Assembly (NCBI GenBank): GCA_035650275.1 | Contig: DASRHY010000062.1 | Span: forward strand, 25,700-89,699 | Direction of reading: 5' to 3' | Length of the DNA: 64,000 bases | Source of the DNA: DASRHY01 sp035650275 | Lineage (GTDB): Bacteria > Actinomycetota > Actinomycetes > Propionibacteriales > Kribbellaceae | Shown here: positions 1 to 7,403 of the stretch, piece after piece | Layout: the number at the start of each line of letters is the position of its first letter | Numbering within the stretch: the first letter of the stretch is position 1 | The notes under the pieces: generated by a model | Database searches by the model: none | What the model saw: the letters and a program-made list of their open reading frames with translations, nothing else | What the model was told of the DNA's origin: nothing | Position numbers and translations under genes: made by a program

Positions 1-1008
1 CACTCGGTCCGCACCGTCGACGACCAGATCGGTGACGCTGGCCACGAGCTTGCGCTCCGCCTCGGCGGGCGTGTCCGTCTCGAGGATGCCGGCCTGTGCC
101 TTAGCCATCTCGGACAGCGCCCAGTACGTGATGCCGTCGCCGTACGGCAGCGACCGGCCCTGCCGCCAGCCGACCAGGTCGGGGTCGGCGTCGACGGTGC
201 GGGACAGCTCGTACACCAGCCGGCTCTTGCCGATCCCGGGCACGCCGACCAGGGTCACCAGCTGCGGCGCGCGCTCGGCCCGCACCCGGGCCAGCGCGTC
301 GGTCAGGAAATGCAGCTCGCGACCGCGGCCGACCAGCTCCGCACCGGTCTGGACCAGGTCGACCCCGAACCGCGACCGGGCCGCCACCGCCTCCCAGACC
401 GGCACCGGCTCGGCCTTTCCCTTGGCCACGATCGACTCGGCCTCGCGGTATTCGATCGCCTGCCTGGTGGCGCGCTGGGTGGTCTCGTCCACCAGCACGC
501 CGTTCACCGGAGCGGCGGTCTGCAGCCGGGCGGCGGTGTTGACCACGTCGCCGGCGACCATGCCCTCGCCCTCGTTCGACCGGGCGTCCAGCGAGACCAG
601 CGCCTCGCCGGTGGTGATCGCGATCCGCACCTGGTGCGGGCCGCCGGTGACCGCGTCCCGGATCGCGAACGCGGCCCGCACCGCCCGCTCCGGGTCGTCC
701 TCGTGCGCGACGGGAGCACCGAAGACGGCCATCACCGCGTCGCCGATGAACTTCTCCACCGTGCCGCCGTGCCGGACCAGCTCCTGCCGCAGGCGCGCGT
801 AGAACGGCGTCAGCGTGGCACGGACGTCCTCCGGGTCGAGCTGCTCCGCAGCCGAGGTGAAACCGACCAGATCTGCGAACAGCACCGTGATGACCTTGCG
901 CTCCTCGCGGCCACGTTCCGGCGAGGTGACCGGTAGCGGGGCGCCACAGTTCGAGCAGAAGCGAGCGTCCGCTGCGTTCTCCCTCCCGCACTCGGCGCAA
1001 ACGACCAT
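1..1008 (-). CDS. Adenylate/guanylate cyclase domain protein with AAA ATPase region (partial, runs off window)
   Basis: The reading frame is open from an ATG at 1008 to the window edge, so only the first 336 residues are visible. Residues 4-22 form a zinc ribbon (CAECG ... CSNCG). A class III nucleotidyl cyclase domain follows (ITVLFADLVGFTS near residue 40, then a GDAVMAVFG segment with the second metal-binding Asp). From about residue 245 an ATPase begins with a P-loop, GVPGIGKSRL. This order is typical of large actinobacterial cyclase/ATPase/TPR signalling proteins of about 1000 residues. Ligand and output are unknown. The start gives the zinc ribbon directly at the N terminus. Confidence 0.88.
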   Translation of the reverse strand, partial: MVVCAECGRENAADARFCSNCGAPLPVTSPERGREERKVITVLFADLVGFTSAAEQLDPEDVRATLTPFYARLRQELVRHGGTVEKFIGDAVMAVFGAPVAHEDDPERAVRAAFAIRDAVTGGPHQVRIAITTGEALVSLDARSNEGEGMVAGDVVNTAARLQTAAPVNGVLVDETTQRATRQAIEYREAESIVAKGKAEPVPVWEAVAARSRFGVDLVQTGAELVGRGRELHFLTDALARVRAERAPQLVTLVGVPGIGKSRLVYELSRTVDADPDLVGWRQGRSLPYGDGITYWALSEMAKAQAGILETDTPAEAERKLVASVTDLVVDGADRV

Positions 1009-1052
1009 GGGCAGAGTCTACGAACCAATCCGGACACTGCGATCCTGGACGC

Positions 1053-1466
1053 ATGAGCTGGGCCGTGTATGCGATGACCACGCCCGGAGGCGTACGGCGC
1101 CTCGAGGACATGCCGGACGGCTACGCGCCGCCATCGTTAGGTACGGCCGACGAGGTGATCGAGCGGATCCGTACGGCGGTACCGGACGCGGACGCGAGCA
1201 ACCCGCGCTGGCTCCGGCTGAACGGGCCGGACCACAGTGTCGAGGTGACAGTCGGTAAGGGCGTTCAGGTGCACGACGTCACCTTCTATATCCACGACGG
1301 CAGCGCCGCCGTCGGCGTCGTACTCGACGTGTGCCGGCAGCTCGGCATCACCGCGTACGACACCGAGTCCGGCGAGCTGCTCACCCCCGCTTCGAAGCCG
1401 CCGGTACCGCCTCCACTGGAGGAGGACGAGCTGCCGAAGCGGAAGTGGTGGCGGCGTAAGGGCTAG
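1053..1466 (+). CDS. Conserved hypothetical protein, 137 aa
   Basis: I do not recognise a family. The protein is soluble-looking, with an N-terminal region containing DEVIERIRTAVPDAD and a central domain (residues about 60-110) resembling a small alpha/beta fold with VHDVTFYIHDG and VVLDVCRQLGI. It ends in a Pro-rich linker and a basic WWRRKG tail. Codon use is GC3-rich and matches its neighbours. It is divergent from the cyclase gene, 44 bases away. A very short frame starts inside its stop codon. Confidence 0.75.
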   Translation: MSWAVYAMTTPGGVRRLEDMPDGYAPPSLGTADEVIERIRTAVPDADASNPRWLRLNGPDHSVEVTVGKGVQVHDVTFYIHDGSAAVGVVLDVCRQLGITAYDTESGELLTPASKPPVPPPLEEDELPKRKWWRRKG

Positions 1467-1570
1467 TGGTCGGAGCAGCACGGGACCTGATGCTCGGCCT
1501 CGAACGGGACGAGTGCGCCGCGTCCGTGCTGGCTCTCGAACACCTCCTGCGCGGCCTCGTCAGAGCCTGA
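1466..1570 (+). CDS. Possible 34-aa leader or small protein overlapping the preceding stop
   Basis: A GTG at 1466 overlaps the TAG of the upstream gene by one base and opens a frame to TGA at 1568-1570. It reads MVGAARDLMLGLERDECAAS and ends in LLRGLVRA. Codons are GC3-rich and the overlap suggests translational coupling, but the frame is short and there is no family to support it. It could equally be the remnant of a longer gene. Confidence 0.3.
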   Translation: MVGAARDLMLGLERDECAASVLALEHLLRGLVRA

Positions 1571-1687
1571 CTCCATCACGGCACGTGTTCAACCGGGCCG
1601 ATTGACCTCTGGACGGTAGCGGAGAGTAGGCGCACACTGGGGTCGGGGACGGGGTGCATCACGCACCGCAATGGGGGGAAGTGCGCT

Positions 1688-2380
1688 ATGAGGAACGCAT
1701 CGCAGTGCGCCACCTGGGCGGAGGCCCGGGACGGCGCCACCGGGTGGCGGGCCAACAGCCTGGCGTTCGTCCGGCATGCCTGGGACCTGCCGGCGGACGA
1801 GTCGTCACCGCAGTTCGAGTGGGAGTCGGCACCGTTGATCGCGCGGCACAGCGACCGCACACCGCCGATCGGCGCGCCATGCTTCTGGAAGGGACCGTCG
1901 CCGCTCGGCCATGCCGCGATCGCGGTCGAGTACCGGTGCGGGACGCCCTCGGTCGCCTGCGCCGACATCGCCAAGCTCGGCCGGGTCGACGTCGTACCGC
2001 TGAGCCGGATCGAACGCGAGTGGCCGTCGGCAACCTGGCTCGGCTGGACCAGCGTGCTGCAGGGCCGCCAACTGCCGCTGCCGGTGCCGAACGGGGTGAC
2101 CCGGAACGTGCCGTCGCCGTACCGGCAGGGCGGCATGGTGTACCGGTCGCACCTGCGGTTCGGCCGGCGCGGCTCGGATAGCGTCTGGAACCTGCAACGG
2201 GCTTTGCTGCGCAAGGGTTACGGCATCGGCCTGCCGGTCCCGTCCGGCGACTACCTGGTCGGCACCCGGGCCGCCGTGGCAGCGTTCCAGCGCAGCCAGG
2301 GCTGGTCCGGCCGGGACGCCGACGGGCTCGCCAGCCGGCTCACGGTCACCCGGCTCGGGCTCATCTGGGTGGCTGACTAA
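1688..2380 (+). CDS. Peptidoglycan-binding domain protein, 230 aa
   Basis: The C-terminal third (about residues 160-225) is a PG_binding_1 repeat: a VWNLQRALLRKGYGIG helix, then VPSGDYLVGTRAAVAAFQ and RSQGWSGRDADG. The N-terminal 150 residues carry Trp/Cys-rich segments (WAEARDGATGWRANSLAF, CFWKGPSPLGHAAI) seen in actinobacterial cell-wall binding proteins; I cannot name that part. There is no clear signal peptide from this ATG. A run of G/A (gggggaagtgc) just upstream can serve as ribosome binding site. The gene overlaps the convergent Suc_Fer gene by 20 bases. Confidence 0.8.
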   Translation: MRNASQCATWAEARDGATGWRANSLAFVRHAWDLPADESSPQFEWESAPLIARHSDRTPPIGAPCFWKGPSPLGHAAIAVEYRCGTPSVACADIAKLGRVDVVPLSRIEREWPSATWLGWTSVLQGRQLPLPVPNGVTRNVPSPYRQGGMVYRSHLRFGRRGSDSVWNLQRALLRKGYGIGLPVPSGDYLVGTRAAVAAFQRSQGWSGRDADGLASRLTVTRLGLIWVAD

Positions 2381-3257
2381 GAGCTGGCTCGTATTCTGGC
2401 TTGACCTGGTCGAACACTCGCACCCGTCCCGGCGGCGTGGTCGCGCACGTCATCGCGCCGTCCACCACCTGGGTCCGGGACCGCACCGTCACCTCGGTAC
2501 CGTCCAGCGTCACGATCCAGGTGTCCGGCGCGACCTGGTCCAGCGCGTCCAGCCGCAGCGCATCGACGTCGTACGACGCCCCGCCGGCGCGCGCGAAGTG
2601 CTGTGCCGCCTGCACCGCGGGTACCAGCGAGCTGCGGCCGCGCAGCAGGTCCGGCCGTAGCCGCCGCTCGTCGTACAGCCGGACGACCTCGAGCGCCGAC
2701 TCGGCGGTGACGTGCCCGTAGACAAGCCCGTGCGGGAGCACGATCAGGTTGGCCGCGAACCGGTCGCCGCCGACGTGGCTGCACTCCCAGGTGCGGGCCG
2801 GGTACGCCGCCGCCAGTGCGGCCGCCACCGGCCGACCGCGGACCGCGCAGCACGCGTCGTGCCGGCCGTGCGCACAGACCAGGTACACCGGCTCGCGACC
2901 GGGTACGCCCGGTTCGTCGGCGGTGAGCACGTCCAGCAGGTGCTGGTCGGCCGACAGCTGTCCCCAGCGCACCGACTCGTACCCTGGCCGCGCGTCGACC
3001 AGTCCCCAGCGCCGCGGCGCCGTGCGATCCTGCCGGCCGTGCCGGCGGATCAGTACCGGCCGGCAGCGCCGCTCCGCACACAGGCCGGTCACCTCGGGTG
3101 CCAGCTCACCGAGCACGTCCGCGGCGATCCGTGGCCAGGCGTCGCGGTACTCGATCAGCAGCCAGCGTTCGGCCGGAGGCGCGGACGCGACCATCACGTC
3201 GCCGCGGCGTTCCGCGCTCGCCGCGCAGCCGAGATGCGGCGTGTAGCGAGCGGTCAC
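2361..3257 (-). CDS. Sucrase/ferredoxin-like (Suc_Fer, Aim32-type) Fe-S protein, 298 aa
   Basis: The start is the GTG at 3257, which shares its GTGA with the stop of the cupin gene; this keeps the N-terminal segment with Cys11. Family signatures are VCAHGRHDACC (Cys128, Cys136, Cys137) and WECSHVGGDRFAAN (Cys159, His161), which in this thioredoxin-like ferredoxin family bind a [2Fe-2S] cluster. Length fits the family. It is the last gene of a tight operon after the GAD-repeat peptide and the JmjC/cupin oxygenase. A natural inference is that it supplies electrons or keeps iron reduced for the oxygenase; no direct evidence exists in the sequence. Confidence 0.88.
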   Translation of the reverse strand: MTARYTPHLGCAASAERRGDVMVASAPPAERWLLIEYRDAWPRIAADVLGELAPEVTGLCAERRCRPVLIRRHGRQDRTAPRRWGLVDARPGYESVRWGQLSADQHLLDVLTADEPGVPGREPVYLVCAHGRHDACCAVRGRPVAAALAAAYPARTWECSHVGGDRFAANLIVLPHGLVYGHVTAESALEVVRLYDERRLRPDLLRGRSSLVPAVQAAQHFARAGGASYDVDALRLDALDQVAPDTWIVTLDGTEVTVRSRTQVVDGAMTCATTPPGRVRVFDQVKPEYEPALSQPPR

Positions 3258-4486
3258 TTGGCCGCGACCAGGACCGCCTCGGTCAGCAGCCGTCGCACCA
3301 GCTCGAGCTGCCCGTCCTCGTCCAGCCCGGGCAGCTCGCCCACCGTCACCTCGCCGCCTTCGCACAGCACTCGCATCGCCGCCTCCGTTGCCGCGGGCAA
3401 CGACACGACCCGGTCCGGCAGCTCCAGCCGGACCTCGGCGCCGACCACCAGCCGGTGCCGCAGCCCAGAACGCCACCGTACGACGTCGCCCGGGGCCAGG
3501 TCCCGGATGGTCGCCGCCTGGGCCAGCGGGCCGAGCGGATCCGGCCGGTTGCCGGACCAGGTCCGCCGCCGCAGCCGTCGCGCGACAGCCTCGGCCGCGG
3601 CGTCGTCGAGGTGGCTGGTCAACGCCGTGACCACCTCGCCGAGGTGCTCGCTGAGCTGGTCGGGGGCCGAAGGGTCGATGCCGAGCGGCAACGCCCGGCG
3701 CAGCTCGTCGCGCTGCGCGGCGAGGGCGAACAGCTCCTCGGCCAGGTGGTACCGGGTCAGCGTGTGCAGCCCGACGGTCAGGTGCGCGCTCACCTCGCCC
3801 AGCGCCTTCGCCGAGTGCAGGAACCCGCGCGGCACGTACAACGCGTCGCCGGGCCTCAGCACCTCGTCGATCACCGGCGGCTGCTCCTGCGCGGCCCGCG
3901 CGACCGCCTCGGCCCGGTCCTGCCAGGGCTGGTTCCGCAGCGGGTCGGCGAACACCGGTGCGTGGATGGTCCAGTGCTTCTGACCCGCGACCTGCAGCAC
4001 GAACACGTCGTGCACGTCGTAGTGCGCGGCAAATCCTTGCGACTGCGGCGGGGTGACGTACGCGTTGACCTGCACCGGGTGACCCGTGTCCGCGTTCAGC
4101 TGGGTGGCGAAGTCGATCAGCGGTGGCCAGACCCGGTGCAGTCCCTGCAGCACGATCGTGTGCCCGGACGCGAACAGCGCCGCCACCTTGTCGTCGCGGA
4201 CCTGGTCGTTGACCTCGGCACCGACCCCGCCGCCGGCGGTGAACTGCTTGTCGCCGACAACGGACCCGTCCTTCGCGATCCGCAGGAATGGCGTCCGCAG
4301 CCCGCGCCGGGACAGCAGCTCGTCGATCGCGTCCAGCGTCAGCAGGTCGTCGTACGACGCCGGCAGGTCCGCCGAGCGCGACAGCAGCGCGGCCTCGCCC
4401 CAGTACTCCTCCGCGAACCGGGCCGGGTCACCGGCCACGCAACGATGCAGCGCCGGGCCACCGCCGTACGGCCGCCCGGCGCTCAT
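3254..4486 (-). CDS. JmjC/cupin-4 family 2-oxoglutarate oxygenase, 410 aa
   Basis: This is a ribosomal-oxygenase-like (RoxA/MINA type) Fe(II)/2-oxoglutarate hydroxylase. The double-stranded beta-helix carries the HxD iron ligands in AAHYDVHDVFVLQ (His155, Asp157), a K-x-W pair in GQKHWTI (Lys170, Trp172) and the distal His in YVPRGFLHSAKA (His224). A winged-helix-like C-terminal region follows, as in RoxA. Known members hydroxylate protein side chains (Arg or His of ribosomal proteins). Here the neighbour is a repetitive Asp-rich peptide starting only 29 bases upstream, making that peptide an attractive substrate; this is an inference. The stop overlaps the Suc_Fer start. Confidence 0.9.
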   Translation of the reverse strand: MSAGRPYGGGPALHRCVAGDPARFAEEYWGEAALLSRSADLPASYDDLLTLDAIDELLSRRGLRTPFLRIAKDGSVVGDKQFTAGGGVGAEVNDQVRDDKVAALFASGHTIVLQGLHRVWPPLIDFATQLNADTGHPVQVNAYVTPPQSQGFAAHYDVHDVFVLQVAGQKHWTIHAPVFADPLRNQPWQDRAEAVARAAQEQPPVIDEVLRPGDALYVPRGFLHSAKALGEVSAHLTVGLHTLTRYHLAEELFALAAQRDELRRALPLGIDPSAPDQLSEHLGEVVTALTSHLDDAAAEAVARRLRRRTWSGNRPDPLGPLAQAATIRDLAPGDVVRWRSGLRHRLVVGAEVRLELPDRVVSLPAATEAAMRVLCEGGEVTVGELPGLDEDGQLELVRRLLTEAVLVAAK

Positions 4487-4515
4487 CGTCGACCTTCAGT
4501 CACCGGCAGCCCCGG

Positions 4516-4860
4516 TCAGAGACCGCCCGCGCCGCCATCGGCACCGCCGTCCGCGCCACCGTCGCCACCGGACGAAGCACCACCGTCAACGCCGCCCTCA
4601 CCCGCACCACTGTCCGCGCCACCATCGGCGCCCCCATCACCCGCACCGCCGTCCGCACCACTGTCCGCGCCACCGTCAGCGCCACTGTCCACGCCACCGT
4701 CAGCGCCACCGTCAGCGCCACTGTCAGCGCCGCCGTCCGCGCCGCCGTCGCCACCTGGCGAGGCACCGCCGGCACCCGCGTCGGCACCGCCGTCGTTCAC
4801 ACCCGGCGTCGCGCCGCCATCGGCCAGGCCTTCGCCGTCACCACTGTCGATGATGCTCAT
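4516..4860 (-). CDS. Gly/Ala/Asp tandem-repeat peptide, 114 aa (candidate modified-peptide precursor)
   Basis: The peptide opens MSIIDSGDGEGLADGG and then runs as degenerate tetrapeptides GADG, GADS, GVDG and GAGE to the C terminus (ends DGGAGGL). It has 49 Gly, 21 Asp and 21 Ala among 114 residues and no Lys, Arg, His, Cys, Phe, Tyr or Trp, so it is extremely acidic. A strong ribosome binding site (GAGAGGAG, eight or nine bases before ATG) and a TAGTGT -10 box support this strand and start. The stop lies 29 bases before the cupin oxygenase gene. No signal peptide or membrane segment. Function unknown; a RiPP-like precursor or repetitive hydroxylation substrate are the main options. The repeats also leave other frames open, but none has a comparable start signal. 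Confidence 0.75.
   Translation of the reverse strand: MSIIDSGDGEGLADGGATPGVNDGGADAGAGGASPGGDGGADGGADSGADGGADGGVDSGADGGADSGADGGAGDGGADGGADSGAGEGGVDGGASSGGDGGADGGADGGAGGL
4525..4790 (-). repeat. 12-bp-period tandem repeat inside the GAD peptide gene
   Basis: The DNA repeats with a 12-base period (core GGTGGCGCGGAC on the coding strand), each copy encoding one G-G/S-A-D tetrapeptide register. Copies differ mostly by GGT/AGT and GCG/GTG/GCA swaps. Such arrays expand and contract by slippage, so allele length should vary between strains. Confidence 0.85.
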
Positions 4861-4896
4861 GGTGCTGCTCCTCTCGTGAGTGCAGGTACGTGTCGC

Positions 4897-4902
4897 ACAC
4901 TA
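4897..4902 (-). promoter_or_regulatory. Probable -10 box of the GAD peptide/oxygenase operon
   Basis: On the minus strand the hexamer is TAGTGT, matching the actinobacterial TAnnnT consensus, 36 bases before the ATG at 4860, leaving a short leader that contains the GAGAGGAG ribosome binding site. No good -35 is visible. It suggests the operon has its own promoter although a gene on the same strand ends only 92 bases upstream. Confidence 0.45.
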
Positions 4903-4952
4903 GGACTGGCCTCCAGCACACGCGAGTGCCTTCGGCGAGCCGTCCACAGCTG

Positions 4953-5993
4953 TTAACCCAGCAGCTCCGCGAACGTGTCGAGGAAGGCATCGGTCACTGC
5001 CCGGGGCCGCACGGCTACCCGCAGCCAGTCCGGTCCCAGTCCTGGGAACGTATCCCCTCGCCGGACCGCGAAACCCCTTCTCCGTAAGGCATTCCGGACC
5101 CGATCGGCTCCGTCCAGCCGCAACAGCACGAACGGCGCCCGCGCCTCGCCGTACATCGTCACGCCCGGCAGCGCGGACAGCCTCTCGAGCAGGTACCGCC
5201 GCTGCCCGTCGAGTTCGAGTGCGGCCTCCGCGGCCTCCTTCGCGGCCCGCTCCGAGCAGCATGCTCTGATCGCCGCCAGCGCCGGTGTCGACACCGGCCA
5301 GTGCGCCTGTGCGGCCCCGAGCGCACGCACCAGCCGCGGCTCGGCCAGCACGTACCCGACCCGCAAGCCGGCCAGTCCCCAGGTCTTGGTCAGGCTGCGC
5401 ACCACCACCAGACCCGGAACCGTTGCCCCAGACAACGACTCCGGCTCACCCGGTACGGCGTCCATGAACGCCTCGTCCACCACCAGCACCCGGCCGGGCC
5501 GGACCAGCCCCCGCAGATCGGCTGCCGGGTGCAGGACCGAGGTCGGGTTGGTCGGGTTACCGACGATCACGAGATCCGCCTCGTCCGGGACCGCCGCAGG
5601 ATCGAGCCGGAACCCATCGTCCGGTGCGGTCGGCACCCGGCCGACCTGGTGGCCCGCGGCACGCAACGCCGCCTCAGGCTCGGTGAACTGCGGATGCACC
5701 ACAACCGCCCGCTTCGGCGCGAACGCCCGGGCAACCAGCACGAACGCCTCCGCCGCTCCAGCCGTCAGCAGCACCTCGTCCACTGCCCGCCCGTGGTACG
5801 CAGCCACCGCCGCGACCGTCTCGTCCTGCCGGGGATAAGCCGCCAGCTCCTTCAAGCTCGCCGCCACCGCATCCAAAAGCCACCGCGGCGGCGTCCCGCT
5901 GCGTACATTGACCGCCAGGTCGACCAGCGCGTCCCCGACCTCCACATCCCCGTGATGCCCCAGGTCGACGTCCGGCCGATCGGGTGCGGTCAT
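4953..5993 (-). CDS. cobC: Rv2231c/CobC-type PLP-dependent aminotransferase-fold enzyme, 346 aa
   Basis: Fold type I PLP enzyme of the histidinol-phosphate aminotransferase/threonine-phosphate decarboxylase group. Visible are VDLAVNVRSGTPP, the GNPTNPTSVL loop, VVDEAFMDAV with the PLP-pyridine Asp, and SLTKTWGLAGLRVGY with the Schiff-base Lys. Actinobacterial homologues (Rv2231c) are named CobC and are linked to the aminopropanol arm of cobalamin; an L-threonine-phosphate decarboxylase role is possible but not shown. The ATG overlaps the stop of the nitrilase-family gene by four bases, so the two are co-translated. Other cobalamin genes are absent from the window. Confidence 0.82.
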   Translation of the reverse strand: MTAPDRPDVDLGHHGDVEVGDALVDLAVNVRSGTPPRWLLDAVAASLKELAAYPRQDETVAAVAAYHGRAVDEVLLTAGAAEAFVLVARAFAPKRAVVVHPQFTEPEAALRAAGHQVGRVPTAPDDGFRLDPAAVPDEADLVIVGNPTNPTSVLHPAADLRGLVRPGRVLVVDEAFMDAVPGEPESLSGATVPGLVVVRSLTKTWGLAGLRVGYVLAEPRLVRALGAAQAHWPVSTPALAAIRACCSERAAKEAAEAALELDGQRRYLLERLSALPGVTMYGEARAPFVLLRLDGADRVRNALRRRGFAVRRGDTFPGLGPDWLRVAVRPRAVTDAFLDTFAELLG

Positions 5994-6781
5994 CGAGGCG
6001 CGACAGTGAAGCGGCGGTTCTGCAGGGACGGGTTGCGCCTCCTGACCTCCTCGATCCGGCTGGTATCGATCTCGGCGAATGCGACCCCGTCATCCTCGCC
6101 CACGGCCGCGATCCGCACCCCCTGCGGGTCGACCACCTGGCTGAGCCCGCTGTACTTGCGTCCGTTCTGCGCCGCAGCCACCACGTAGCAGGTGTTCTCG
6201 ATCGCGCGCGCCGCCAGCAGCGTCTCCCAGTGCTGCTCCTTCAACGGCCCGCGGACCCAGGCCGCCGGTACGACGAGCACATTCGCACCCGCGTCGACCA
6301 GCGCCCGGGACAGCTCCGGGAACCGCAGGTCGTAGCACGTCATCAGCCCGAGCCGGTGCCCGCCGAGCTCCACCACCGCCGGCGCGAGCTCACCCGCACT
6401 CAGCTGGTCGGACTCGCGGTACCCGAACGCGTCGTACAGATGGATCTTCCGGTACGCCGCCAGCAGCTGCCCGTCCGGCCCGATCGCCAGCAACGTGTTG
6501 TACGGCCGGTCCGCGTCGGCACTGGTCTCGAACATGCCGGCGACCACCGCCGTGCCGTGCTCCTTCGCCACCGCCTGCAGTGCGGACACGAAGTCACCGT
6601 CCAGCGACTCCGCCAGCGGCGCGATGGTGTCAGCGTCCGGCTGGAAGTCCGCCATCATCGCCTCCGGCAGCACCACCAGGTCTGGCTTCCCGGCCGCCGC
6701 CCGGGCGACCAGCTCCACCGCCTTGTCCCGGTTCGCGGTCTTGTCGTCGGAGCTGGCGGTCTGCACTACGGCGATCTTCAC
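5990..6781 (-). CDS. Carbon-nitrogen hydrolase (nitrilase superfamily), 263 aa
   Basis: The catalytic triad of the superfamily is present: Glu in LPEAMMADF, Lys in YRKIHLYDAFGYRESD, Cys in LMTCYDLRFPELSR. The EIDTSRIEEVRRRNPSLQNRR tail is typical of the Nit1/YafV-like amidase branch, which in many organisms repairs deaminated glutathione or 2-oxoglutaramate; the substrate here is not known. I chose the GTG at 6781 because the protein then begins directly at the first beta strand (KIAVVQTA). It lies divergently from mobA and overlaps the CobC-like gene by ATGA. Confidence 0.88.
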   Translation of the reverse strand: MKIAVVQTASSDDKTANRDKAVELVARAAAGKPDLVVLPEAMMADFQPDADTIAPLAESLDGDFVSALQAVAKEHGTAVVAGMFETSADADRPYNTLLAIGPDGQLLAAYRKIHLYDAFGYRESDQLSAGELAPAVVELGGHRLGLMTCYDLRFPELSRALVDAGANVLVVPAAWVRGPLKEQHWETLLAARAIENTCYVVAAAQNGRKYSGLSQVVDPQGVRIAAVGEDDGVAFAEIDTSRIEEVRRRNPSLQNRRFTVAPR

Positions 6782-6818
6782 AGCACCTATGGTGCCCCGT
6801 ACTGCCAGACTTCGGGAC

Positions 6819-7364
6819 GTGACGTACGACGCGATCGTGCTGGCGGGCGGTGGCTCCACCCGGCTCGGTGTCGACAAGGCCGCTCTTGTCGTCGACGGCA
6901 CGACCATGCTCGACCGGGTGCTCGTCGCCACCGCCGGCGCGGTCTCGACCGTCGTCGTCGGCCCCGAGCGGCCGACCGTGCGACCTGCGCGCTGGACCCT
7001 CGAGGACCCGCCGGCCGGCGGGCCGGTTGCGGGGATCGCGGCCGGCCTGGCCTTCGGCTCCGAGCCGGTCGTCGTCGTACTGTCCTGCGACCTGCCCTGG
7101 CTATCCGCCGCCGACGTCACCGCACTGGTCGACGGTCTAGGCGACCAGCAGGCCGACACCGACGGGTTCGGCCTGCGTGACTCGGCCGGTCACGAGCAGC
7201 GCCTCGCCGCCGCCTACCACCGGACCGCGTTGACCGCCGCCCTCGACACTCTCGGCGACCCGCACGACCGGGCCGTCCGCCACCTCGTCGCCGGCCTCAC
7301 GCTCGCCTGGACCGCGCCGACCCGCGCCGGCGACGACGTCGACACCTGGTCCGACCTCGCCTGA
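6819..7364 (+). CDS. mobA: Molybdenum cofactor guanylyltransferase MobA-like, 181 aa
   Basis: The N terminus has the nucleotidyltransferase loop AIVLAGGGSTRLGVDKAAL, with the GG-x-S-x-R-x-G-x-x-K signature, and later DPPAGGPVAGIAAGLA and VVLSCDLPWL, the metal-binding Asp segment. MobA joins GMP to molybdopterin to make MGD. The protein is close to the usual size. I chose GTG at 6819 (MTYDAIVLAGG-like start); an in-frame ATG at 6789 would extend it by ten residues but would sit only 8 bases from the divergent GTG. Confidence 0.83.
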   Translation: MTYDAIVLAGGGSTRLGVDKAALVVDGTTMLDRVLVATAGAVSTVVVGPERPTVRPARWTLEDPPAGGPVAGIAAGLAFGSEPVVVVLSCDLPWLSAADVTALVDGLGDQQADTDGFGLRDSAGHEQRLAAAYHRTALTAALDTLGDPHDRAVRHLVAGLTLAWTAPTRAGDDVDTWSDLA

Positions 7365-7403
7365 GGCGGACGCCCCGGCCGGCCGACCGTCTAGCGTGGC
7401 GGT

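Noticed and set aside
4525..4790. Possible CRISPR array
   Set aside because: Short 12-base period without unique spacers, in frame inside a gene; no cas genes in the window.
4288..4956. Plus-strand frame with TVSATVSAT-type repeats over the GAD gene
   Set aside because: The same 12-bp repeats give repeats in all frames. This frame has no ribosome binding site, runs through the cupin gene start and has unusual codon use; the minus-strand GAD frame has start signals and operon context.
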